64,000 nt of DNA from positions 1-64,000 of the forward strand of contig OW569368.1 in NCBI GenBank assembly GCA_937625935.1. The letters run 5' to 3'. Below the pieces are notes generated by a model. That model was not told the DNA's origin and did no database searches. It saw only the letters and a program-made list of their open reading frames with translations. This DNA is from Tetramitus jugosus. Lineage: Eukaryota > Heterolobosea > Eutetramitea > Acrasida > Vahlkampfiidae. The translations under genes were made by a program, and so were the position numbers. Positions 36,766-45,666 of the stretch are shown in pieces (the stretch's first letter is position 1; every line of letters begins with the position of its first letter).

Positions 36766-38856
36766 ATGGCACAAGAGCAACAATCATCATCAAGGCATCA
36801 TCAAACACAGACAAGCAATGATCAAACAGCAATGATCTCCACTGCTGCTCGTCTCTTCCAAACGAGCAACAAACGGAAAATTGATTTTTTTGAGATGAGA
36901 GATCCATTCAACAGCTCAAACACTGTTTCTGGGTTCATTAATCAACAAGAGGGTTCAAACGGTGGCTCTATTCTCATTACTCATGTCCAATCATCATCAA
37001 ACAAGGTTGTGCAGCAGCAATTGATTCATGGTACTCCAAAGCTTCACTATCCCTATCAAAACTATGATGATTATGAGTGGAAGGATTTTACCCGTGTCGC
37101 AACCAGTCGTCATGACGACTCTAAAGATCCTAACCAGAAAAGCAAGAAGGGTAGCTCAAAGAAGAAGAAGAAGAATCCAAACAGTCAAACAACAGTTGCA
37201 ATTGATGATGATGATGATTCTCAGTTGGACTCTGTTGTGATTGCAAACAAGTGGAACGGAACGAATATTTTGTTTTTTGTCTATCATGATGATCAAGGAC
37301 GTGTGTGCTTGTCTGCAAAGACAAAGGGTCGTGCATTCTTGCAGAATAATCGATATAGTCCATTGTTGGATCTTACTTTGAGTGCACTAGGAATGAAGCA
37401 TAATAGTAATGATGTCGATCGGTTCATTGAAGATGGGAAACAATATTGGAGCAAGATTCCATTCTTGCGATATTGGATTGAAAGGATTTTGGATGGTACG
37501 AATGAGTGGCAATCCATCTCGTGTGAACTGTGTGGACAAGGCGAACCACATTTGGTGAAATATGATTTTGAGTTGGCTCTTGTGCCACTCTTTGTTCAAA
37601 GCTTCAACGGATTGATCACTCCGATTCAACTGTACGCAAAGGAGATGGAGCAGGAGGAGAGCTATAACTCTGACGCCATCATTGAGAAGATTACTGATAT
37701 AAAGGTGTTGCATGAGAAGATGAAGCAACTTCAGAAGGCAGACTTGGCCAAAAATGAACAATATCGAACAGAGAATAACTTGAAACACAGATACGAATAC
37801 AATCACTTTATTACAGAAGGTAGAGTAATGTATTGCTTGAACAAGAAGGGAAATATATTGAATAGGAACAGTATCTACAAATTAAAGCCATCGGATGTGG
37901 AGGAAGTTCATTGGGCTACATTTGAGAGTCACATCAAAGAGCGAGTCAATGAAGCGGTTCGGAAGTGTGTGGAACGAAATAGAGAACTCAATCTCGAGAA
38001 TATTAGATCAGAGATGGATATGCGAGAAAAGGAATGGAGCAAGTTTGGTCAAAAAGTGGCCTATCATGTCGAATGTGTATTGAAACCTGAGGGTTTAACG
38101 GGTGCACCAATCGATAAACGTTGTGTGTTCATCTTATGTGGACTGCCTCGTACTCACAAAACTCAATGGGCTCAACAACTCGAAGAACTGTTCAACAAAA
38201 GGAAGAGTGAAGAAGATAGGAGCAAACACTTGAACGATCCAACGAATCATTGCCTCGAAATCATTAATCAGGATAATCCTCAAACGAATTCTTGGAAATT
38301 ATGCGTGTCTAGAGTGCCTATTGTGCTCCAGAGAAGAAACAGTGTAGTGTTTGATGATTGCACCGAAAGCCAAGCAAAAAGAAAGGAAGTAATCGAAGCA
38401 GCACAGTCAGAAGGCATCTCCCTGGATCAAATATTTGTGATATACTTTGAATCAAACCAGGAAACATCAGAAGAAGGGAAACCCTCTCGCACTGAAGCTA
38501 CGAGCAACACACGAACTGGTCGTAAACGTGCAAATGACCGGCTCTCCATCAACGCTTCAACCTTCCAACCACCATCAAAAGAAGAACTCGGTCCCATTAT
38601 CCAAATCCTTACGGTCAATCGCAAAACAGGGGACGAGATACCCGAATCCTTATGCCGTAAGAAGAATGAAGTTGATGAGAACGATTCTCTCGCACTAAAG
38701 AAATGTTTGCAGATTCTCATGGACATGGAACAAAGTGATGATGATGCTTCGAGTCAAAGGGGTGAGAAGAGACAAAGACAAGGCGAGGAAGAAGCAGAGC
38801 TCAATGCACCAAAAAGAGCAAAAACAACAGATTCACATTTCACAAATCAAGAATAA
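36766..38856 (+). CDS. Putative RNA ligase fused to polynucleotide-kinase-like domain
   Basis: 696 residues from the ATG at 36766. After a basic, Asp-rich leader, nucleotidyltransferase motifs appear in order: motif I VIANKWNGTNI with the candidate adenylated Lys at residue 162; a SAKTKGRAF block; motif III WQSISCELCGQGEPHLVKY; motif IV EGRVMYCLNKKGN; motif V IYKLKPSDVEEVHW. This order and spacing fit ATP-dependent RNA ligases of the T4 Rnl1/tRNA-ligase group. Downstream is a P-loop fold: RCVFILCGLPRTHKTQWAQQ (Walker A with His in place of the last Gly) and VVFDDCTESQAKRKEVIEAA, like the VIDNTNPDxxxR segment of polynucleotide kinases. The C-terminal about 130 residues are charged and disordered. 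Suggested role: RNA repair or tRNA splicing, similar to fungal Trl1 but without a phosphodiesterase domain. Activity of the kinase part is uncertain. No database search was possible. Confidence 0.6.
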   Translation: MAQEQQSSSRHHQTQTSNDQTAMISTAARLFQTSNKRKIDFFEMRDPFNSSNTVSGFINQQEGSNGGSILITHVQSSSNKVVQQQLIHGTPKLHYPYQNYDDYEWKDFTRVATSRHDDSKDPNQKSKKGSSKKKKKNPNSQTTVAIDDDDDSQLDSVVIANKWNGTNILFFVYHDDQGRVCLSAKTKGRAFLQNNRYSPLLDLTLSALGMKHNSNDVDRFIEDGKQYWSKIPFLRYWIERILDGTNEWQSISCELCGQGEPHLVKYDFELALVPLFVQSFNGLITPIQLYAKEMEQEESYNSDAIIEKITDIKVLHEKMKQLQKADLAKNEQYRTENNLKHRYEYNHFITEGRVMYCLNKKGNILNRNSIYKLKPSDVEEVHWATFESHIKERVNEAVRKCVERNRELNLENIRSEMDMREKEWSKFGQKVAYHVECVLKPEGLTGAPIDKRCVFILCGLPRTHKTQWAQQLEELFNKRKSEEDRSKHLNDPTNHCLEIINQDNPQTNSWKLCVSRVPIVLQRRNSVVFDDCTESQAKRKEVIEAAQSEGISLDQIFVIYFESNQETSEEGKPSRTEATSNTRTGRKRANDRLSINASTFQPPSKEELGPIIQILTVNRKTGDEIPESLCRKKNEVDENDSLALKKCLQILMDMEQSDDDASSQRGEKRQRQGEEEAELNAPKRAKTTDSHFTNQE

Positions 38857-39298
38857 AAGAAGATTGTGTGTGTGAAATCAACAAGTGGTTGCCTTCGTGC
38901 CACACACAAAGCCAAGGACATTGGACTATAGCACCATTTGTTGAATGATAAAGATATCCTACCACAATAAACTCAAATGTTCAAATAACAACAATGTGAT
39001 GATGACTCTTGAATGTTATGGTTGTTATTATTATTACGATAATGATAGTTTGATATCAACACACACGCACACGCACGCACACATATGATGATGATGATGA
39101 TGAGGGGAGGTGGGAGATAAATGATGGAGGAGGAAATTCCTTGTGTACAGTTGTGTCTCTCAATCATGACGATGATGATGATCATCATTACATTGCTTTG
39201 CTAGGGGGGTGGGGGGTGGTTTTGATGGGATAGATGAAATTGGAAATTAGATGTTTCTTGGTGGTTGCTTGCATTTCGTCATTAAAAGAAGGCCTTTT
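38857..39298. other. Intergenic with microsatellites
   Basis: Contains an ACAC/ACGC run at about 39059-39084 and a (GAT/ATG)n run at about 39085-39103, with another GATGAT cluster near 39167-39188 and a G-run at about 39204-39217. No gene seen. Confidence 0.6.
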
Positions 39299-40053
39299 TT
39301 ACTTCTTCTCAGCCTTTTTCTTCTTCTTTTCTCTCTCCTTGATTTCATTGGCCAACCAATCGAAACCAAACTTGAGTCCATCACCAGTCTTTCCACACGT
39401 GGCAATCATTTTCCAACTTCTCTTGCTCAATCCAGTAGTACTGCTAGAGTTGAGTCCCAAGTTTTCAGTAATTGCATTGGCGCCCTTTGCGTTAGGCAAG
39501 TCTTGCTTATTGGCACAAATCAGGAGAGGAACCTCCTTGAGTTCCAAGTCTTGGAGCACAGAGTGAAGAACTTCTTTTGTGTCTTCCATCCGTTCTTCAT
39601 CAGCAGCAGAGTCAACAACGAAAACGATGGCACCTGCGTGCTTGTAATAACTCTTCCAGAGTGAACCTATATATTTTCATGTTTTGTTGTTTGTTTTTGG
39701 TTGTTTGTTGTTTTCATTGCATGAGGTTTTTTTTTTGGTCATTGCGCAAAAATTTCATTGCAAGTGAAGAAAGTGGTTAGTTTTTTTTTCTTCTTCTTTA
39801 GATTTGTGACAGTGATGACGATGAGAAATAACATACGAAATTGTTCTTTTCCTGGTAAATCCCAAGCTCCAAACTGCAAATTCTTATTTTCCTTTGAGTG
39901 GAAATGAGTGACAGAGTGACCAGTAGTTGGTTTAATTTGGTCCAAGTCTGCTGGTGGCTTAAATTCATTGGAGCAAACATTGATAATGGTTGTCTTTCCT
40001 GAACCGTCTAATCCCAGGAACAATACTTGTGTCGTTGTTTGAACGTTGCCCAT
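39299..40053 (-). CDS. ARF-like small GTPase (ARL), one intron
   Basis: Exons 40053-39837 and 39666-39299 join in phase (KEQFR|SLWKSYYKH) to give 194 residues. Gly2 (MGNVQTTTQ) could be myristoylated. G1 is LFLGLDGSGKTTI; switch I has KPTTGHSVTHF; G3 is AWDLPGKEQF, where ARF proteins have WDxGGQ, so the catalytic Gln and one Gly are replaced. G4 is CANKQDLP; GAIVFVVDSAADEER matches the ARF strand. The C-terminus adds a Lys-rich tail, EREKKKKKAEKK. ARL proteins control membrane traffic or ciliary cargo; the altered G3 suggests slow or absent intrinsic hydrolysis (inference). Confidence 0.88.
39667..39836 (-). other. ARL intron (170 nt)
   Basis: Donor GTATGT, acceptor ATATATAG; splicing restores the ARF fold across the boundary. 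Confidence 0.85.
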
Positions 40054-40508
40054 TGTTTTTTTTTTGTTTGTTGTTTGTTGTTTTGTTGGTGATATGCTGT
40101 TGTTTGTTTTTTTTTGAGAGTCTAGAGGTGGTGGGGTGCTTTTCCAATGTGTAACTTCGAGTGTGGTAGGTCGGCACACAGCAGTGCTGTGAGCGTCCTT
40201 CCTGGAGAGAATCCTTGTTTTAATCCCCACTATATTTTTGACAAGTGACATTGATGGATGTCCGTCCCGACTGTAATTGAAGTTTTTGTTCTTGGCGCCA
40301 AAAAATAACTTCACCAAAAAACACGAAATTCCTTGTTCGCATTCCTCGTTGAACTACAAATTATTTTAAGATTGACTCCTCTTTCGAAAAGATTCAATGG
40401 ACACACCAAGCCAATCAATCACAAGAAAACAAAACTCAAACAAGCACGAACATACTGCTATCATCATCTCGAGAGAGATAGGTAAACAAAGTTACATTCA
40501 TATTCTTC
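40054..40508. other. Divergent promoter, ARL and SPT2
   Basis: About 450 bp, T/G-rich next to ARL and A-rich next to SPT2. No gene seen. Confidence 0.45.
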
Positions 40509-41951
40509 ATGTCGTCCTATCACGATCGCGATTACATGGATGATGTACTCAGTGAAGTCACCAAGGAAGCACATACGCGAACCAAAAATACATCACTGAG
40601 CTCTCACTACAGTCACATCAACAATCATCAAATAACAACAACAACAAGTACAAATAGTAAAAAAATTGCCCAGAAAAAAATTGGTGATATTGACCCTGAG
40701 GTACTCAAGCGTTATCAAGTCGGTCACCATGAAGTTGTCATTCCCTCCCATTTGATTGCACCGGAGAAACCAAAACGAGTTCCGCCATCGCGAAAACCAA
40801 AACAACAATCGGCAGGAGAAGCTTCTACTGCTACTGCTTTGTCATCAACCAAGCGCAGTGCATCATCAACAACAACAAAAACAACAACAAATAGAGCAGC
40901 AAACTCGGGAACAAATGCAAAAACAACAACACAAAGCAAAAAACAATCATCATCATCATCCACTACCAAGTCATCCAAAGTAACACAACCATCCAAATCA
41001 AAAGATAGAGATTATTCTTCAGTTTTTGATGATGTTATCAATCCTTCTCGGACATCTACATCAACTCATAAAACCATCAACAACAACAACAACCATCATA
41101 ATAACAGTAATGATGACTCTAGAAGAAGGAGTGGTGATAACCGAGACTCAAGACTATTATCAAGCGAAACGAATCGATCATCAGTGACACACAAAGACTC
41201 ATCTAATCATCGCAATCGATCATCATCACTATCATCATCATCTTCAGTGCATTCTCCTCCAAAAAGTCGCAGCACCAGTAGTGCTTCATATGCGACAAGT
41301 CGACCGATCGCTGATCGAGGTACTACAGTGAGAAGAGATCAATTATCATCGCGAGAAGAAAGTTATCGGTTGCAAAAGAATGATCATCGGTCACTATCGT
41401 CTCGTGATTCGATTGCAATAATAAAAAAGAGACCTCATCCTTCATCGACAGCGCGCAGATATCGTGATGGCGATGAGGAAGAAGAGGAAGAAGACACTAG
41501 ATATCGCCGGCACAATAGATATCGCGATGAGGAAGAAGAGGAAGAAGATGAGTATGAGGATGACTTTATTGATGATGGACCTCGTAAACCAAAGAAAAAG
41601 TTGCCTCCTGCACCTTCTAGTCGCAGCTATCCTCCCAATCCTTATCTCATGAATCCGTATATGCGCGATGATGATGGTCATGGCGCAACAGATTTACGTT
41701 CATTGATTCGATCCATTGTCAAGAGACCAGGACAAAGAGGATACAGAGACGAGTACAGTGATGATGATGATGGCGATATGGAAGCTAGAGTGGCCGATAT
41801 TGACGAAGAAGAACAGAGAGCAGAGAGAATTGCCAGACGGGAAGACAAAGCGGACAAGCTGGAAGAGGAACGACGTCGCAAAGAGAGAGCACTGCGACTC
41901 AAAAACAAAGAGAAACAACAACAACAACAGAATAAAAAGAGAAGGATATAA
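40509..41951 (+). CDS. SPT2-like histone chaperone
   Basis: 480 residues. The middle is Ser/Thr/Asn/Lys-rich and disordered. The C-terminal third has the hallmark SPT2 order: acidic stretch DEEEEEEDEYEDDFIDDG, then LRSLIRSIVKRPGQRGYRDE, then DDDGDMEARVADIDEEEQRA, ERIARREDKADKLEEERRRK and a basic tail. In SPT2 the MEA...IxxEExxSxRIARxED segment contacts histones H3-H4, so the product should be a nuclear chromatin chaperone acting during transcription. An N-terminal short motif, IDPEVLKRYQVGHHEVVIP, may be a second conserved block. Intact, intronless. Confidence 0.85.
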   Translation: MSSYHDRDYMDDVLSEVTKEAHTRTKNTSLSSHYSHINNHQITTTTSTNSKKIAQKKIGDIDPEVLKRYQVGHHEVVIPSHLIAPEKPKRVPPSRKPKQQSAGEASTATALSSTKRSASSTTTKTTTNRAANSGTNAKTTTQSKKQSSSSSTTKSSKVTQPSKSKDRDYSSVFDDVINPSRTSTSTHKTINNNNNHHNNSNDDSRRRSGDNRDSRLLSSETNRSSVTHKDSSNHRNRSSSLSSSSSVHSPPKSRSTSSASYATSRPIADRGTTVRRDQLSSREESYRLQKNDHRSLSSRDSIAIIKKRPHPSSTARRYRDGDEEEEEEDTRYRRHNRYRDEEEEEEDEYEDDFIDDGPRKPKKKLPPAPSSRSYPPNPYLMNPYMRDDDGHGATDLRSLIRSIVKRPGQRGYRDEYSDDDDGDMEARVADIDEEEQRAERIARREDKADKLEEERRRKERALRLKNKEKQQQQQNKKRRI

Positions 41952-42128
41952 TGTGCGACAAGAAAACAAACTATAACCTCACTTCTCCAATACTTGCATC
42001 ATAAAAGTATTGTATCCACACACACACACATCCAAGTTTGCATCATTCACAAGAATAAAAATATGTCGATAAGATATCATAGATGCTGTGTACTGCAGTG
42101 CACAGAAAATCAATAAATCTCAAATATA

Positions 42129-42482
42129 TTATTGTGGCTTAGTATTGTTCATTCCGTTCATGAGGGCTTGCATCATTTGCATCGAGTCTGGAGTCTCTCC
42201 TTGCATTTGTGCAAAATATTCAGCACCAGCTTGCAAAGATAGATCACGTGCATTGTTGCATGCAACTAACACAAGGTCTTCAATAATTTTCTTGTCCTTT
42301 TGCATCAATTTGTTGTCAATGTCGACCTTGACGAGCTTTCCGTGTGCGTTCATGGTTGCCTTGACCATTCCAGCACCAGCTTCACCAACAGCGGTGATAG
42401 AATTGAGCTTATTCACGAATTCCATGTGTTTTGCAGGGTTGGTAAGACCCATTCCTTGCATCAATTTGAATGCGGCGTTCAT
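42129..42482 (-). CDS. YbaB/EbfC family nucleoid-associated-like protein
   Basis: 117 residues. The family core is clear: ITAVGEAGAGMVKATMNAHG (family V(T)GExGxGxVxVxxNGxG), KLVKVDIDNKLMQKDKKIIE and DLVLVACNNARDLSLQ, with the usual C-terminal Met-rich tail QMMQALMNGMNN. Bacterial YbaB binds DNA as a dimer. The nuclear location suggests transfer from an organelle ancestor or a bacterium. No strong targeting peptide is visible, although MNAAFKLMQGMGLTNPAKHM is weakly amphipathic. It converges with SPT2. Confidence 0.85.
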   Translation of the reverse strand: MNAAFKLMQGMGLTNPAKHMEFVNKLNSITAVGEAGAGMVKATMNAHGKLVKVDIDNKLMQKDKKIIEDLVLVACNNARDLSLQAGAEYFAQMQGETPDSMQMMQALMNGMNNTKPQ

Positions 42483-42852
42483 TGTGTTTGTTCGTTGTTC
42501 TTGTTTTGTGTGTTGGTTTGTTGTTGATTATTTGACGAAGAAAATAATTTTGCCGTCGATTACACAGAAGCACACACAACCACAGGAGTGGACATGAATA
42601 ATTGTTGGCTTTGAATCAACAACGTTGAGCTGAACAACCAAATAGCTTCGCAATGGAAGAGTCTCTCATTGATCATACCAAGGAGGCATCGATCGTGTCT
42701 CTTGGTTCCATAAAAAAATTGTCGCTTTTTGCATTCCGTTGAAGGTTCAACGAATTACAACACGATTCTGGTCAACCGAAAATTTTTCAAAAGTTGAAAA
42801 AATAACAACACAAACAAACACATAGCATATTATCACGCCACAACATAAGAAA
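42483..42852. other. Divergent promoter, YbaB and eL27
   Basis: 370 bp, no gene seen. Confidence 0.45.
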
Positions 42853-43476
42853 ATGACTAAGAGCGAAGAACCACAAAAATTGTAAGTACCTTGTGTTGTT
42901 TCGCACAACCTATTCATGGAGGAGGAAACCTTGGTCAGACCCATCGTTCATTACAAGACATGTTACACTTGTCGCTTGCGCTGAACGACATCCATTCTTA
43001 TTTTTGGTCCAAGAGCTTTCCTTACTCTATGATTATTGTTCGTTTGTTGTTTTGGACACAATTAACACCAAAATTTTAGCTTGAAGACCGGTAAGGTTGT
43101 TATCATTTTGCAAGGAAGATATGCAGGCAGAAAGGCTGTCATCATCAAGAACTTCGATGAGCCAACTGAAGATAAGCCATTCCCTCATGCCATCGTTGCT
43201 GGTATTGACAAGTACCCAAAGGCTGTCTCCAAGAGAATGAGCAAGAAGAAGGTCACCATGAGATCCCACATGAAGCCATTCATCAGAGTCTACAACTTCC
43301 AACACTTGATGCCTACTAGATATGGTGTCGATGTGGACCTCAAGGGTTTCGTCGGAAAGAAGGCTCTCGCTGACCCAACACAAAAGAAGGCTGCTGTCTT
43401 GAAGATTAAGAAAAAGTTCGAATTGAGATACATTCAAGGAAAGAACAAGTGGTTCTTCTCCAAGCTCAAGTTCTAA
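42853..43476 (+). CDS. rpl27: Ribosomal protein eL27
   Basis: Exon 1 is 42853-42881 (MTKSEEPQKF), intron 42882-43079 (GTAAGT...TTTTAG), exon 2 43080-43476. The 141-residue product matches eL27 throughout: LKTGKVVIILQGRYAGRKAV, PFPHAIVAGIDKYPK, NFQHLMPTRYGVD and the terminal GKNKWFFSKLKF. It is a component of the 60S subunit. An intron immediately after the first codons is typical of ribosomal protein genes. An AATAAA word lies about 10 bp after the stop. Confidence 0.96.
42882..43079 (+). other. eL27 intron (198 nt)
   Basis: Consensus GTAAGT donor and AATTTTAG acceptor. Confidence 0.9.
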
Positions 43477-43562
43477 ACTCATAGCAATAAATCATAACCC
43501 CCTTGGAAAATTTTTGCGCATTCCTTTTTCGTTTTTTTCCACACACAAAATCACGACGAAAC

Positions 43563-44522
43563 ATGCAAAGATTGGCATCCCGCTTGGAACGAGTCATTCA
43601 GCAAGACATTGGCAACAGAGGCATCAAGCACTTTGCCAGTCTATCGAACGGTAATCTATTCAAGACATGTGACCACATGTTCCATTCAGCAAAACATGTC
43701 GGTGTGTGTACGGGCTTCAATATCCCTCCACCAGAGAATGATGGTCCATTGGGTGCACTGTGGATTGCTCATGGTTGTTTGATGCTGGGCAAGAAGGTTA
43801 CTCTGATTACAGATGATGGTAACGGAAGCATGATTGACAGCTTTGTGTCAATGTATTTGAACAGGAGTGTGGGATCGTCCTTGGTTGACAAGGAAGCACG
43901 TATCCGTGTGGTGAAATTTCCAGCCAGAGGAGAGCAATCCGAGCAAGAAGCACTGCAGATGGCACATGAGGTGATTCGTGGACAAGGCAAAGATGACGAT
44001 ACTCCAATTGATCATTTATTGAGTATTGAGCGTGTGGGTCCGTCTCAGGACCACAATTGTTATAGTATGAGAGGCAGGAACATCACCCATTTGAATGGTC
44101 GAGTGGAGAGCATGTTCTACGCTGCTGAGACCTCTCATGTATTTACAAGTGGTATTGGAGATGGAGGTAATGAGATAGGAATGGCCAATGTGAAGGAACA
44201 AGTTTGCGAGCACATTCCAAACGGAAGCCAGATTGCATGTTCTGTCAGCTGCAACTCGCTCATGGTTTGTGGTGTGAGTAATTGGGCTGGATATGCAATC
44301 TGTCTTTTGCTTCAGATGATGAGCAAGAATGGAACAGAAGTATTGGAGCCATGGGTGAGCTCTGCTGTTGATAGACAATGGTTGGCATATCTGACTGATG
44401 AGCTAAAGGTCGTAGATGGGGTTCGAGGCAAGCCAGATATGAGTGTCGATGGACTCGATTATGACGAGTTCCACGGACCACTGATCGACCAGTTGGTTCA
44501 AATTTGTCGCAGCAATGAATAA
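43563..44522 (+). CDS. D-glutamate cyclase-like (DUF4392) protein
   Basis: 319 residues from MQRLASRLERVIQQDIGNRG; the basic amphipathic start would suit mitochondrial import. Family motifs: VGVCTGFNIPPPENDGPLGA, KKVTLITDDGN, LLSIERVGPSQD, YSMRGRNIT, GIGDGGNEIGMANV and CSVSCNSLMVCGVSNWAGYA. These match the DUF4392 domain of mammalian D-glutamate cyclase (DGLUCY), which converts D-glutamate to 5-oxo-D-proline in mitochondria. The enzymatic assignment rests on family knowledge. The upstream gap to eL27 is under 90 bp, so the promoter must be very short or lie in eL27. Confidence 0.8.
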   Translation: MQRLASRLERVIQQDIGNRGIKHFASLSNGNLFKTCDHMFHSAKHVGVCTGFNIPPPENDGPLGALWIAHGCLMLGKKVTLITDDGNGSMIDSFVSMYLNRSVGSSLVDKEARIRVVKFPARGEQSEQEALQMAHEVIRGQGKDDDTPIDHLLSIERVGPSQDHNCYSMRGRNITHLNGRVESMFYAAETSHVFTSGIGDGGNEIGMANVKEQVCEHIPNGSQIACSVSCNSLMVCGVSNWAGYAICLLLQMMSKNGTEVLEPWVSSAVDRQWLAYLTDELKVVDGVRGKPDMSVDGLDYDEFHGPLIDQLVQICRSNE

Positions 44523-44576
44523 AAGGGTATGACATTGGCTGTCTAAAGGCATAATTTATTTTGTTGCAAAAGGTTT

Positions 44577-45503
44577 CTACTGTGATGGAGTGAGGAGATT
44601 CTGGTTGTTTTGACTGTTTGTGCTATGGTTGAGCCTTGCCGTGTCCGATGTCGCATTCAAGCTCACTGGTAGTGTGTTTAGAGATGCATGAGATCTGTAA
44701 GTGGACGACTCTTCAAAGTTAGAGCCGAGTCCACCTTCGCTGTTCCTTCTGTGCTGTGAATTGTTCATTAAGCTACTGGGCGTCCGAGGTCTTGGAGGAG
44801 GCAATAGATTGAGCATTGATTGTCGATGTCCATCCGCGCTACCTCTAAAAGTATACAAGGGAGCTCTTTTCTTATCAATTAGTGTCCTCATTGCTTCGGG
44901 ATTGTTCCTCAGGGCATTGATACGCGCTTGTCGTTCTGCTTCCTCTTGCTTTCGACGTAAATAGTTGTCTTTCCTCCGTTTCACTTCATCTTCATGCTCT
45001 TTCAGTGCTCTCTTCTTCTTTTCTATTGCTATGTGATCCATTTCAACAAGCTTCTTCCTACGTTCGAGCTTATTCACCGATTGTTCAATAATCGATATCG
45101 TTTGTTTGTGCTGCTCCAAATTGAAGGGTTTTCCTCGCGAATTGACAAAGCACTTCTTTTGAAGATGCTTTTTGACTGGTTCGCTGGAAAAGTAGTCCTT
45201 CAGACTGTAATCTCTCAGACTATCATACTTGGGTATACTCACAAATTCGTTTCCTCTGACATTGAATCCCTGCTCTCGACTCTTCAAATCATCGGATGGT
45301 ACAGTTTTGAGAGTCGACGCTCGATGGCTCTTCCGTGATGGCGGTGGATGATTACGATGATTATGTTCATTCGAAGCACCTGAGCTCCTCGAAGTGCTCG
45401 ACAGTGGCGTTTTCAGAGGATTCTCGTTTCTCTGTGGCCGATTGACTGCTAAAGCATCCGATATGGTAGATGGAGGAGAGTTACTCGTACGTCCATGCAT
45501 CAT
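44577..45503 (-). CDS. Coiled-coil protein of unknown function
   Basis: 308 residues from MMHGRTSNSPP (the frame is open further upstream but without ATG). Disordered N-terminal 80 residues, then EFVSIPKYDSLRDYSLKDYF, then a basic, charged coiled coil (about 115-205: KKLVEMDHIAIEKKKRALKE, RRKDNYLRRKQEEAERQARI), then APLYTFRG and a Ser/Asn-rich tail. No family recognised; a cytoskeletal role would fit the coiled coil but is a guess. It converges with the D-glutamate cyclase gene. Confidence 0.65.
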   Translation of the reverse strand: MMHGRTSNSPPSTISDALAVNRPQRNENPLKTPLSSTSRSSGASNEHNHRNHPPPSRKSHRASTLKTVPSDDLKSREQGFNVRGNEFVSIPKYDSLRDYSLKDYFSSEPVKKHLQKKCFVNSRGKPFNLEQHKQTISIIEQSVNKLERRKKLVEMDHIAIEKKKRALKEHEDEVKRRKDNYLRRKQEEAERQARINALRNNPEAMRTLIDKKRAPLYTFRGSADGHRQSMLNLLPPPRPRTPSSLMNNSQHRRNSEGGLGSNFEESSTYRSHASLNTLPVSLNATSDTARLNHSTNSQNNQNLLTPSQ

Positions 45504-45666
45504 GTTCTGATCTCTACTTGTCTTGAGAGTTGAGGACCAATCCAACAGTCACAGTCGTTATGTAATTTTGGCTGTAAAAACCGTTTCGACGGGTTCGGAG
45601 TTTTCCATTTCAATCTACGATGAAAAACTGTATTTATGGAAATTGTTTTTTGGTCATGAATGGTGA

